Assembly: GCF_023016155.1 (NCBI RefSeq)
Contig: NZ_JALKBG010000003.1
Span: 620,001 to 684,000, forward strand
DNA length: 64,000 nt
From: Aliiroseovarius sp. F20344
GTDB taxonomy: Bacteria; Pseudomonadota; Alphaproteobacteria; Rhodobacterales; Rhodobacteraceae
Direction of reading: 5' to 3'
In this document: in pieces, positions 56,343-64,000 of the stretch
How the letters are laid out: every line of letters begins with the position of its first letter
How positions within the stretch are numbered: the first letter of the stretch is position 1
Notes under the pieces: generated by a model
Told to the model about the DNA's origin: nothing
Databases searched by the model: none
What the model saw: the letters and a program-made list of their open reading frames with translations, nothing else
Position numbers and translations under genes: made by a program

Positions 56343-57545
56343 ATGCTATTTGGACTGTTGTTTCTAAGCCTTTTGCCAGTTGCTTTCATGACCGAAAGCT
56401 TCACCGAGTTGTTGGATGATGACACCGAAGGAAATGGGGGCGGTGGCGACCTGTATGACACAGGCAACAAAATTCCCGTAGGAGGTGGTGAAACTGGGAT
56501 TTTGACGCCGAATTCGGGTCTTGGGGATGGCGACAGCCCGGAAAAAGAACAGACCTTACTGGATCAGCTTTTAGGAACTGAAACCGATTCGCATTACGGG
56601 CGTGAACATCTGGACCATTTTGTGCCGGATACGGATGAGCGTGTTCTGACTGATGGCGATGACCACGTGATACTCGACACATCCGATGACAATGCGGAAC
56701 CGGGTGAGATCTCGAACTTTCATGGAACTCCTGTGGTGTCCGGCGATGGCGCTGTTGATGTTATTGATGCAGGTGCGGGGGACGACACGATCGTTGCGGG
56801 GGATGAGGCGGCTTATCTATTCGGCAACTCTGGCGATGATACGATCATAGCTGGTGATGGTGCACTGGCAGCGTTTGGCGGGCAGGGTGCGGATACGCTG
56901 GATGCCACGGAAAGTGCGGATAGCTATTTGGATGGTGGGTCTGGTGATGACATTCTGATCGGCGGCGACGGGGATGATCAGCTGTTTGGCGGCAGTCATG
57001 AAGACGACCTGTCTGGGGCTTTGGATGCAACGGACGATGATGTTCTGAGCGGCGGCGCAGGGAATGATGATCTGAAAGGCGGTTTGGGCGCTGATGTGCT
57101 TTCCGGTGGCGAAGGGGATGACGTAATTGATCACTTCGGGCACGCGATGGAAGAAAGCGGCGCTGAACGCCATGACTATGACTGGCACAATGATCACGCA
57201 TCCGACGTTTTGGATGGAGGGGATGGCAACGACACCCTGATTTTTGGCGCGTCAGATGTGGCGACTGGTGGTGAAGGGGATGATGTCTTCTGGCTGTATC
57301 CCGAAGGTGATGATCGTGCGCACGTGGCCGAGATCACGGATTTCGAAACCGGAAAGGACTTTCTGAGAATTTCACTGGACCCAGAATCGGACAATTCTGA
57401 TCTAAGCGTCGCGGTTCAGACGTCAGACAATGGCGAAGATGGTGTGGTAACGGTTGGCGGTCAGGTGGTTGCCATCCTGAAAGGGGCTCCGACCGCATCG
57501 GTGCATGACATTTACGTCGAAGTGCGGCCTGACGTATTTGTCTAG
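56343..57545 (+). CDS. RTX-type calcium-binding protein
   Basis: A 400-residue acidic protein with a hydrophobic N-terminus (MLFGLLFLSLLPVAFM) and a polar linker. It then has at least five haemolysin-type nonapeptide repeats (GGxGxDxLx: GGSGDDILIGGDGDDQLFGG, GGLGADVLSGG, GGDGNDTLIFG) in about residues 130-310. The C-terminus ends in DIYVEVRPDVFV. Such repeats fold on calcium outside the cell. No type I secretion genes are near, and the N-terminal hydrophobic stretch may act as a signal or anchor. A CtrA box lies upstream. Convergent with the DUF1643 gene. Confidence 0.87.
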   Translation: MLFGLLFLSLLPVAFMTESFTELLDDDTEGNGGGGDLYDTGNKIPVGGGETGILTPNSGLGDGDSPEKEQTLLDQLLGTETDSHYGREHLDHFVPDTDERVLTDGDDHVILDTSDDNAEPGEISNFHGTPVVSGDGAVDVIDAGAGDDTIVAGDEAAYLFGNSGDDTIIAGDGALAAFGGQGADTLDATESADSYLDGGSGDDILIGGDGDDQLFGGSHEDDLSGALDATDDDVLSGGAGNDDLKGGLGADVLSGGEGDDVIDHFGHAMEESGAERHDYDWHNDHASDVLDGGDGNDTLIFGASDVATGGEGDDVFWLYPEGDDRAHVAEITDFETGKDFLRISLDPESDNSDLSVAVQTSDNGEDGVVTVGGQVVAILKGAPTASVHDIYVEVRPDVFV

Positions 57546-57554
57546 GAGATGCGC

Positions 57555-58061
57555 TTAGAACCAGTGTTCTGGTTGTTGAGCGTAGGCAATATAGAGCGGA
57601 TGTTTTGGATGCCCTGCTTTGGTTAATCCAAGATGAAATGCCGGGCGGTTTGCGCTGCGCAATAATGCCTCAACTTGCGGGCCGCGCGATAGGTGCTCTC
57701 CGTGTGTGCCCCAACCGCAAATGATCTGATCCGCCCACGGGCAACTGTCCAGAATTGCAGCGTCATTCTGTGGCCCAACCGGATCAGACGCTGCCCGCAT
57801 CTTTCGCGGATCTGTGTCGCGCCAGGCGAAAATATTGGTGACCCGAAACGCCCCAAACCCCAGCGTGCGTGCGCGACGCTCGCAACGCTCGACCGTTGGA
57901 TCGTTCTGCACCTCGGTCGCGGTTGAGGGGTTCAGCATGATGAACAGCGCCTTGCGTCCGTCGGGGTCCCAAACACGGGTCAGAGTATAGCGATACTTCT
58001 CGCAATCCGAGTAAACGGCGGTGGATTGGGCATCGCCCTTTTGAAACTCTCGCGTAATCAT
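57555..58061 (-). CDS. DUF1643 family protein
   Basis: A 168-residue protein matching DUF1643: RYTLTRVWD, LFIMLNPSTATEVQNDPTVERC, and TNIFAWRDTDPR; ending in HPLYI. The LNPSTA motif is characteristic. Function unknown. I place the start at the ATG at 58061 (MITREFQKG), although the ribosome site is weak and the frame is open to 58175. Confidence 0.85.
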   Translation of the reverse strand: MITREFQKGDAQSTAVYSDCEKYRYTLTRVWDPDGRKALFIMLNPSTATEVQNDPTVERCERRARTLGFGAFRVTNIFAWRDTDPRKMRAASDPVGPQNDAAILDSCPWADQIICGWGTHGEHLSRGPQVEALLRSANRPAFHLGLTKAGHPKHPLYIAYAQQPEHWF

Positions 58062-58149
58062 GATTGCTTTGTGATGGGGGACTTGTTCCTTGGCAACCCC
58101 TTGCGTTGCTGTGATTTTGGTCCGAAGGTGAAGAAAAACGGAGCAGACA

Positions 58150-59457
58150 ATGCTGATTTCCGAAGTCATCCGCAAGAAACGTGATGGTCAAATCCTGACC
58201 GGTGAAGACATCTCTGCAATGGTAGGCGGTATCGCTGATGGCGAGGCCAGCGATGCGCAGGTCGCGGCCTTTGCAATGGCCAGTTGGTTGAAGGGCCTGA
58301 CGCCCGACGAAACCGCTGCGCTGACTTTGGCAATGCGCGACAGCGGAGACGTGTTTTCGTGGCCCGACCTGCCCGGTCCGGTTGTCGATAAACACTCGAC
58401 AGGCGGCGTGGGGGACAATGTCAGTCTGATGCTGGCCCCAATTCTGGCGGCTTGTGGCGCCTTCGTGCCCATGATCTCGGGGCGCGGCCTTGGTCATACA
58501 GGTGGCACGCTGGACAAAATGGATGCCATCCCGGGGTATGTTTCGCAGCCGGACAACGATCTGTTCGACCGTGTGGTGCGCGATGTGGGCTGTGCCATCA
58601 TTGGTCAGACTGGCGACTTGGCCCCGGCTGACAAACGCCTTTATGCGATTCGCGATGTGACAGCGACGGTCGAGAGCATTCCGTTGATCACGGCCTCGAT
58701 CCTTTCGAAGAAACTGGCAGCTGGGTTGGGTTCTTTGGTGATGGATGTGAAATTCGGCAGTGGCGCGTTCATGTCCAACTATGATGACGCGCGTGAACTG
58801 GCGCAGTCAATCCAGCGTGTATCGAACCTGGCCGGGCTTCCGTGCCATGCCGTTCTGACGGATATGAATGAACCCCTAGCGGACGCTGCTGGAAACGCGG
58901 TCGAGACGTTGAATGCGATCGAGTTTCTGACGGGTGTACGACGGACCGAGCGGTTAGAGGCCGTCGTAATAGCACTTTGCGCGCAGATGCTTTTGGCGTC
59001 TGAGCTTGAGACAGACCCAGCGCAGGCGCAAGATCGCGTCCGTGTGGCATTGGACAGCGGCGCGGCAGCGGAGAAATTTGCCGCGATGGTGGTTGCTCTT
59101 GGCGGTCCGGCGGATGTAATTGATAGGCCGGAAAAGCACTTTGCCGCCGCATCGGTAGTCACCGAATTGCGCGCCACAAAGGCCGGTTTCATCAACACCA
59201 TCGATACAAGAGCTGTCGGCATGAGCGTGGTTGAACTTGGGGGTGGGCGTCGCCGGTCATCTGATCTGATAGATCCTGCCGTGGGGCTGACCCGATTAGC
59301 GCCTTTGGGTACGCAACTTGAACGCGGCGATACCATCGCGGTGATCCATGCGGCAAACATGGATGACGCAGAGGTGGCCATGGAACAGCTTTTGGCGGCC
59401 TATCACATTGGGGAGTCACCGAAAGCGACCCCGGTTGTGAATGAAATCCTGACCTGA
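58150..59457 (+). CDS. deoA: Thymidine phosphorylase
   Basis: DeoA cleaves thymidine with phosphate to thymine and 2-deoxyribose 1-phosphate in nucleoside salvage. The 435-residue protein shows the family signature in KHSTGGVGDNVSLML, and MISGRGLGHTGGTLDKMDAIPG, and KKLAAGLGSLVMDVKFG. GGAGCAGACA precedes the ATG. It stands apart from other deo genes in this window; convergent with dapB. Confidence 0.96.
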   Translation: MLISEVIRKKRDGQILTGEDISAMVGGIADGEASDAQVAAFAMASWLKGLTPDETAALTLAMRDSGDVFSWPDLPGPVVDKHSTGGVGDNVSLMLAPILAACGAFVPMISGRGLGHTGGTLDKMDAIPGYVSQPDNDLFDRVVRDVGCAIIGQTGDLAPADKRLYAIRDVTATVESIPLITASILSKKLAAGLGSLVMDVKFGSGAFMSNYDDARELAQSIQRVSNLAGLPCHAVLTDMNEPLADAAGNAVETLNAIEFLTGVRRTERLEAVVIALCAQMLLASELETDPAQAQDRVRVALDSGAAAEKFAAMVVALGGPADVIDRPEKHFAAASVVTELRATKAGFINTIDTRAVGMSVVELGGGRRRSSDLIDPAVGLTRLAPLGTQLERGDTIAVIHAANMDDAEVAMEQLLAAYHIGESPKATPVVNEILT

Positions 59458-59479
59458 TCGTATGTGTTTCGGTCTGGGC

Positions 59480-60289
59480 TTAAAGGCCCAGAACATCCAA
59501 CATACTGTATTCGCCGGGCTTTTTATCCTGACCCCAAAGCGCTGCCTTAACCGCGCCGCGCGCAAAGATGGCGCGATCTGTGGCCAGATGGCGCAGGACA
59601 ATCCGTTCGCCAGGGGCGGCAAACATCACGTCATGTTCGCCCACGATATCGCCGCCACGCACGGCATGGAACCCGATGTCTCCGCGTTTGCGAGCACCCG
59701 TGATGCCGTCACGGCCACGATCCGAGACTTTGGTCAAATCCACACCGCGCCCTTCGGCGGCAGCTTCGCCTAGCATCAACGCGGTGCCAGAAGGCGCGTC
59801 GACCTTGTGGTGGTGGTGGGCCTCAATGATCTCGATATCGAAATCCTCGTCCAAGGCGGCGGCGACCTGTTTGGTGAGTTGAACCAGAAGGTTCACACCA
59901 AGGCTCATATTGCCAGCGCGCACGATGGTTGCGTGACGCCCCGCCAGCGCAATCTGCTCAAGATCGGCATCCGATAATCCGGTTGTTCCGATCACATGCA
60001 CAGCGCGGGCTTGGGCGGCGATCTCAGCCATGTCGACGGTTGCGGAAGGCGCCGTGAAATCGATCACGGCTTGCGCTTTTGCCATGGTTTCCAACGCGTC
60101 ATCGGAAACCGTGACTCCAATGGGCTGGCCACCCATACATTCACCTACGTCACGGCCAACCCAGTCATTCCCCGGTCGTTCCAGTGCCCCGACCAGACGT
60201 GCGCCGTCGTTGGCCCGCACCTCTTTGATCAGCATCTGACCCATACGGCCCGAGGCCCCCATCACCACAATGCCCGGCAAATCGCTCAT
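59480..60289 (-). CDS. dapB: 4-hydroxy-tetrahydrodipicolinate reductase
   Basis: DapB reduces hydroxytetrahydrodipicolinate with NAD(P)H in lysine/DAP synthesis. The 269-residue protein has the nucleotide motif [17 protein letters not shown], and the active-site [26 protein letters not shown] precedes the ATG at 60289; the upstream open frame is not needed. Together with dapD and dapE it covers three steps of the pathway in this window. Confidence 0.96.
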   Translation of the reverse strand: MSDLPGIVVMGASGRMGQMLIKEVRANDGARLVGALERPGNDWVGRDVGECMGGQPIGVTVSDDALETMAKAQAVIDFTAPSATVDMAEIAAQARAVHVIGTTGLSDADLEQIALAGRHATIVRAGNMSLGVNLLVQLTKQVAAALDEDFDIEIIEAHHHHKVDAPSGTALMLGEAAAEGRGVDLTKVSDRGRDGITGARKRGDIGFHAVRGGDIVGEHDVMFAAPGERIVLRHLATDRAIFARGAVKAALWGQDKKPGEYSMLDVLGL

Positions 60290-60377
60290 GATTGGTCTCC
60301 GTTTTTCGTTGAAGCTGTCTAACCTGCGCAAGGCCGGTTGGCAAAGCCCTGTTGCACCCGCGTCTTTCAACGCATAA

Positions 60378-60809
60378 ATGGCGCATATGGCAAAGAACCG
60401 TTTTGAAGACCAACGTGGCCCCAACCAGCGACAGCTGCGCGTGGCTGAACTGATCCGCCGGACCCTGTCCGAAGCCCTGATGCGTGGCGATGTGCACGAC
60501 CCTGACCTGTCTCGCATGTCCATCACTATTGGCGAGGTGCGGGTGACTGCGGACCTGTCGATCGCAACCGTCTATGCGCTGCCTTTGGGTGGCAAGGGCG
60601 GGGAAGAGGCCGTGAAGGCTTTGGCGCGCAACAAGGGCGAACTGCGTCGCCTAGTTGGCCGTGCGATCAAGATTAAGCACACACCTGAACTGCGCTTCAT
60701 GGTGGATGAGACGTTTGACCAGATGGATCACACGCACCGCCTGTTGCAGCAAGAAGACGTGCAGCGCGATCTGCGTAAGCCCGACAGCGACGAGGCCGGA
60801 GAAGACTGA
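60378..60809 (+). CDS. rbfA: 30S ribosome-binding factor A
   Basis: RbfA helps mature the 16S rRNA 5' end and is needed for cold growth. The 143-residue protein has the KH-like fold: [44 protein letters not shown] and [14 protein letters not shown]. Two in-frame ATGs (60378 and 60387) are possible. Its TGA overlaps the truB start (TGATG). Confidence 0.95.
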   Translation: MAHMAKNRFEDQRGPNQRQLRVAELIRRTLSEALMRGDVHDPDLSRMSITIGEVRVTADLSIATVYALPLGGKGGEEAVKALARNKGELRRLVGRAIKIKHTPELRFMVDETFDQMDHTHRLLQQEDVQRDLRKPDSDEAGED

Positions 60810-61714
60810 TGGGACGCCGCAAAAAGGGGCGCGATATCCATGGCTGGCTGGTCGTGGACAAGCCAGCTGGTATCAGCTCGAATGCTGTGGTGAACAAGGT
60901 GCGCTGGGCGATGGACGCTAAGAAAGCGGGCCACGCTGGGACGTTGGACCCGGAGGCGACCGGTGTTTTGGCTGTTGCACTGGGCGAGGCGACGAAGACC
61001 GTGCCGTACATCACCGACGCGCTGAAGGCCTATGAATTTACCGTGCGTCTGGGGAAAGCCACCAACACCGATGACGCCGAGGGCGAGGTGATATTGGAAA
61101 GCGATGCGCGCCCTTCGGACGAGGAAATTCAGGCCGCACTGGCACAGTTCACCGGCGACATCATGCAGGTGCCGCCGAAGTTCTCTGCCGTGAAGATTGA
61201 TGGCGAACGTGCCTATAAACTGGCCCGCGATGGCGAGGATGTCGAGATTGCTGCCCGCCCGTTGTGGGTCGAAGAGCTGGTGATGGTGTCCCGCCCGGAT
61301 GCTGATCACGTCACGCTGGAAATGACCTGCGGCAAGGGCGGGTACGTGCGCTCGATCGCCCGTGATTTAGGCGACGCACTGGGCTGCCACGGCCACGTGC
61401 GCAACCTGCGCCGGATTTGGTCCGGGCCGTTTGACGCGGAAGATGGTGTGACCATCGAGCTGATTGAAGAGCTGGCCAAGACCGGAGAGCTGGACGCCTA
61501 TCTGCGCCCGCTCGAGGAAGGATTGCAGGACTTGCCCGAGCTGAAAGCGAGTGCTGAAGGCGCAACGCGTTTGAAGCATGGCAATCCCGGTATGGTTTTG
61601 ACGTCAGACGCGGAATATGGCGACGAGGCTTGGGCATCGTACGAGGGCAAGGCTGTCGCGGTCGGCACCTATCGGGCCGGTGAGCTGCACCCCAGTCGGG
61701 TGTTCAACCAGTAA
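60809..61714 (+). CDS. truB: tRNA pseudouridine-55 synthase
   Basis: TruB makes pseudouridine 55 in the T loop of tRNAs. The 301-residue protein has the catalytic Asp in [13 protein letters not shown], and [18 protein letters not shown] and [15 protein letters not shown]. Coupled to rbfA; rpsO, which often follows truB, lies elsewhere in the window. Confidence 0.96.
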   Translation: MGRRKKGRDIHGWLVVDKPAGISSNAVVNKVRWAMDAKKAGHAGTLDPEATGVLAVALGEATKTVPYITDALKAYEFTVRLGKATNTDDAEGEVILESDARPSDEEIQAALAQFTGDIMQVPPKFSAVKIDGERAYKLARDGEDVEIAARPLWVEELVMVSRPDADHVTLEMTCGKGGYVRSIARDLGDALGCHGHVRNLRRIWSGPFDAEDGVTIELIEELAKTGELDAYLRPLEEGLQDLPELKASAEGATRLKHGNPGMVLTSDAEYGDEAWASYEGKAVAVGTYRAGELHPSRVFNQ

Positions 61715-61729
61715 AACCATCACCAACGA

Positions 61730-61957
61730 TCAGAAATCGATGGCGATGCCTTTCTTTTCCCAATCACCAAAGCGCACAGGCTCGGGCCCATCGCGTCCAC
61801 CCAGTTCGGTGGGCAGGGTTTTCGCCTCGGCTTCGGCCTTCTTGCGACGCTCTTCGGCTTCGGCAAGAGCGCGAATTGCGGCGGGAGGCAAGTCGCGTTT
61901 CGGGCTTTCAGGTGCGGCTTCTTCCGATTGCGGGTCCTTGGGGCTATCGTCTGACAT
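61730..61957 (-). CDS. Succinate dehydrogenase assembly factor 4 (DUF1674)
   Basis: A 75-residue protein with the DUF1674/SdhAF4 ending: ELGGRDGPEPVRFGDWEKKG, preceded by a long charged alanine-rich helix. SdhAF4 helps assemble FAD-loaded SdhA. The ATG at 61957 is the start; the open frame beyond it looks non-coding. Convergent with truB. Confidence 0.9.
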   Translation of the reverse strand: MSDDSPKDPQSEEAAPESPKRDLPPAAIRALAEAEERRKKAEAEAKTLPTELGGRDGPEPVRFGDWEKKGIAIDF

Positions 61958-62025
61958 GCGGCGATCCTTGTGATGGTGTTGGGGATGATATAGGCCGCAA
62001 CACAGCGAAACGCAAAGGACAGGCA

Positions 62026-63285
62026 ATGAGCGACCCGAAAGACGTGCGATATGTTGTGGTGGATCTTCTGGATGACGTCACAATCGAAAAAAGGTTGTTG
62101 TCCGAAGCTTTGCCCAAACGGTTGGCGAAACTGTCCGGGGAAGAACGCGCGCGGGCTCAACGCCTGGTTATGCAGACACTACGTGACATGGACCGGTGCG
62201 ACCGGATGCTTGGACCGTTTCTGCGTCAGCGTCCGGTACTTCGGGTTTTGAATATCCTGCGGCTTGGCGTGTCCGAGATCTGCAATGGTGGTGCGGCGCA
62301 TGGTGTAGTGAATGCTTGTGTCGAAATTGCGAAAGCACAGGCGGAAACGGAACATGCGCGCGGCTTGGTGAACGCCGTGTTGCGCAAGATCGACCGCGAT
62401 CGTTCTAAGTGGGATACGCTGCCTATTCCCCGTCTGCCAAAGTGGCTGCGCAAGCCGTTGCTGGCGGATTATGGAAAGGACGCTGTTGCCGCGATGGAAG
62501 CGGTGCAGTTTGCCGGGGCTCCTGTTGATCTAACTGCGAAAACCGATGCCGGGGCGTTGGCAAAAGCTCTGAAGGGTATCCTTCTTCCCACTGGATCGGT
62601 GCGGCTGGCGGACCATGGCCAGATCACCAACCTGCCGGGATACGAGGCTGGCGATTGGTGGGTACAGGACGTCGCTGCGGCTTTGCCTGCCAAGGTTTTG
62701 GCTGCGAAAGCGGGCGAGGCCGTACTGGATATGTGCGCCGCGCCGGGTGGTAAAACCATGCAACTGGCCGCGATGGGGGCAAAAGTCACGGCGCTTGATG
62801 TTTCGGCCGGACGGATGAAACGGGTCGAGGAAAACCTGACGCGGACCAAGCTATCAGCAGAACTTGTGACCAGTGATGCCTTGGAATACGAGGGCGGGCC
62901 GTTTGATGCGATCTTGCTGGATGCGCCCTGTACCGCGACGGGCACGATCCGGCGTCATCCTGATTTGCCTTACGCGAAAGACGGAAGCGAATTTCCGGGG
63001 CTTTTTGAACTTCAGGAGCATCTGATCGATCGTGCGCTTGGGCTTTTAAAGCCCGGCGGGCGGCTGGTTTATTGCACGTGCAGTCTGTTGATTGACGAAG
63101 GTGAAGAGCAAGTGCGAGATGCGATGGGGCGACATGCAGATTTGTCTTTGGACCTTGATGCTTTGCGTTTGCCGGGCGTTGACCCCGATTGGATTGGGCC
63201 CGAAGGCTTGCGCCTTTTCCCGCATTACATGGCGGATCAAGGCGGTATGGACGGGTTCTTTATTACGTGTTTTCGCCGGAAATAA
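62026..63285 (+). CDS. rsmB: 16S rRNA cytosine-967 C5-methyltransferase
   Basis: RsmB methylates C967 of 16S rRNA. The 419-residue protein has an N-terminal NusB-like helical domain (about 1-140) and a Nol1/Nop2/Fmu methyltransferase domain: DMCAAPGGKTMQLA (SAM site), LLDAPCTATGTIRRHPD (catalytic Cys) and YCTCSLL (second Cys). AAAGGACAGGC precedes the ATG at 62026. A heparinase-like gene follows 118 bp later. Confidence 0.95.
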   Translation: MSDPKDVRYVVVDLLDDVTIEKRLLSEALPKRLAKLSGEERARAQRLVMQTLRDMDRCDRMLGPFLRQRPVLRVLNILRLGVSEICNGGAAHGVVNACVEIAKAQAETEHARGLVNAVLRKIDRDRSKWDTLPIPRLPKWLRKPLLADYGKDAVAAMEAVQFAGAPVDLTAKTDAGALAKALKGILLPTGSVRLADHGQITNLPGYEAGDWWVQDVAAALPAKVLAAKAGEAVLDMCAAPGGKTMQLAAMGAKVTALDVSAGRMKRVEENLTRTKLSAELVTSDALEYEGGPFDAILLDAPCTATGTIRRHPDLPYAKDGSEFPGLFELQEHLIDRALGLLKPGGRLVYCTCSLLIDEGEEQVRDAMGRHADLSLDLDALRLPGVDPDWIGPEGLRLFPHYMADQGGMDGFFITCFRRK

Positions 63286-63403
63286 TCACGCGGCCTTGAT
63301 TTCGTCATGACAGGCGCGGGCGAGCATAGTATGCTTACCTCAAGCTCCCACAGAGGGGTGGACCAAAAGGTCCGGGCAAGATGAATGAGGCGAGGCAGTC
63401 GCA

Positions 63404-64000
63404 GTGGCTCCACAGATCGGTTCTTCCGGGTTAAGCACCCGTTTTGCAAATCGTTGGCACGCAATGCGCGCGGCCAAAGCGCGGTCTGCGGCCGGGTTTG
63501 TGTCGCAGCCAGAGCCGCGCACCATCGGTTCCTTTGCGCGTGGCAGGCAGCTTCTGGCTGGGAATTTTCTGTTTGCGGGTCACTTGGTCAATGCGCCGGA
63601 TCATATGTTGTGGGACATCAAGCCACCCAACCCGGCTTTCATTGAAGAGACACAAGGGTTTGCCTGGCTGGATGATCTGGCGAGCGTCGGTGATCACGAG
63701 GCACGTAGCCGTGCCCAAGACTGGGTCTTTGGTTGGATTGACGCATATGGCAACGGGCGCGGCGAAGGTTGGACACCCGATCTGACTGGCAGGCGCTTGA
63801 TCCGATGGATCAGCCATGCCCTGTTCCTGATGGGCGGCATGACATCTGAGCAAAGCGAAAGGTTCTTCCGATCTCTTGGCCAGCAGACATTGTTTTTGGC
63901 GCGCCGTTGGGGTGGTGCGACCCCGGGATTGCCCAGGTTCGAGGCGCTTACGGGCCTGATCTATGCCGGTTTCAGCCTGACGGGCGTGAAGGTGCGGGTG
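63404..64000 (+). CDS. Heparinase II/III-like protein, 3' end cut by window
   Basis: About 199 residues of an open frame that leaves the right edge. The pattern PEPRTIGSFARGRQLLAGN, then NPAFIEETQGFAWLDDLA, then WTPDLTGRRLIRWISHALFL, is that of alphaproteobacterial heparinase II/III-family proteins. These are exported polysaccharide lyase-like enzymes often next to rsmB. The likely start is a GTG at 63404, with GAGGCGAGG upstream; an ATG at 63464 is the alternative. The catalytic half lies outside the window. Confidence 0.82.
   Translation, partial: MAPQIGSSGLSTRFANRWHAMRAAKARSAAGFVSQPEPRTIGSFARGRQLLAGNFLFAGHLVNAPDHMLWDIKPPNPAFIEETQGFAWLDDLASVGDHEARSRAQDWVFGWIDAYGNGRGEGWTPDLTGRRLIRWISHALFLMGGMTSEQSERFFRSLGQQTLFLARRWGGATPGLPRFEALTGLIYAGFSLTGVKVRV

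Overview
The window reads as chromosome of a marine alphaproteobacterium of the order Rhodobacterales (Roseobacter group). The basis is the gene set and its style: a long SerA beside a Methanosarcina-type SerC, DUF6525, DUF5665 and DUF1674 proteins, an IalB-like periplasmic protein, a twin-arginine protein between leuC and leuD, moderately high GC, and a perfect CtrA-type box. No plasmid, phage, IS element or CRISPR array was recognised. All calls are made by reading the sequence; no database search was possible.

Layout. 1-6.3 kb (minus strand): a tight cluster of three dynamin-like GTPases (one cut by the window edge), a probable Roadblock/LC7 protein and two unrecognised small proteins. It is followed by about 600 bp of AT-rich non-coding DNA. 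6.9-9.2 kb: a class I cytochrome c, tRNA-Pro(CGG) and a Na/Pi symporter-like protein. 9.1-15 kb: leucine biosynthesis (leuC, a Tat-signal protein, leuD, then two unrelated genes, then leuB). 15.2-22.8 kb (plus): MscS channel, rsfS, rlmH, gpmI, an EnvC-like factor, ctpA, rppH. 22.9-33.4 kb: rpe, an odd metallo-beta-lactamase-fold protein, the dapE-rnr-mltB operon, a lipoprotein, a HAD phosphatase, a glutamate-receptor-like channel, DUF6525 and dapD. 33.5-44.3 kb: a LOG protein, a Hint-domain protein, rlmN, IalB, asparaginase, a TauE-type permease, serB diverging from serC-serA (with a structured serC leader) and a metallophosphatase.

44.4-51.3 kb is the most accessory-looking part. A LysR regulator diverges from a compact six-gene operon (DUF2218, secreted protein, DoxX-like, double SnoaL-like, radical SAM of the SPL/Rv2578c type, AhpC/TSA-like). 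A 430 bp gene-free stretch follows, then an AraC regulator diverging from a short-chain dehydrogenase. 51.4-64 kb returns to core genes: pnp, a fatty-acid hydroxylase, an SGNH hydrolase, rpsO, DUF5665, an RTX calcium-binding protein behind a CtrA box, DUF1643, deoA, dapB, rbfA-truB, sdhAF4, rsmB and the start of a heparinase II/III-like gene.

How the genes work together: leuBCD, serABC and dapBDE give three partial biosynthetic pathways (leucine, serine, diaminopimelate/lysine). rsfS, rlmH, rlmN, rbfA, truB, rsmB and rpsO serve ribosome assembly, and rnr, pnp and rppH serve RNA turnover. CtpA, the EnvC-like protein and the MltB homologue act on the envelope. The best candidates for undescribed biology are the three-dynamin/Roadblock cluster, the receptor-channel with a non-canonical filter, and the LysR-linked six-gene operon.
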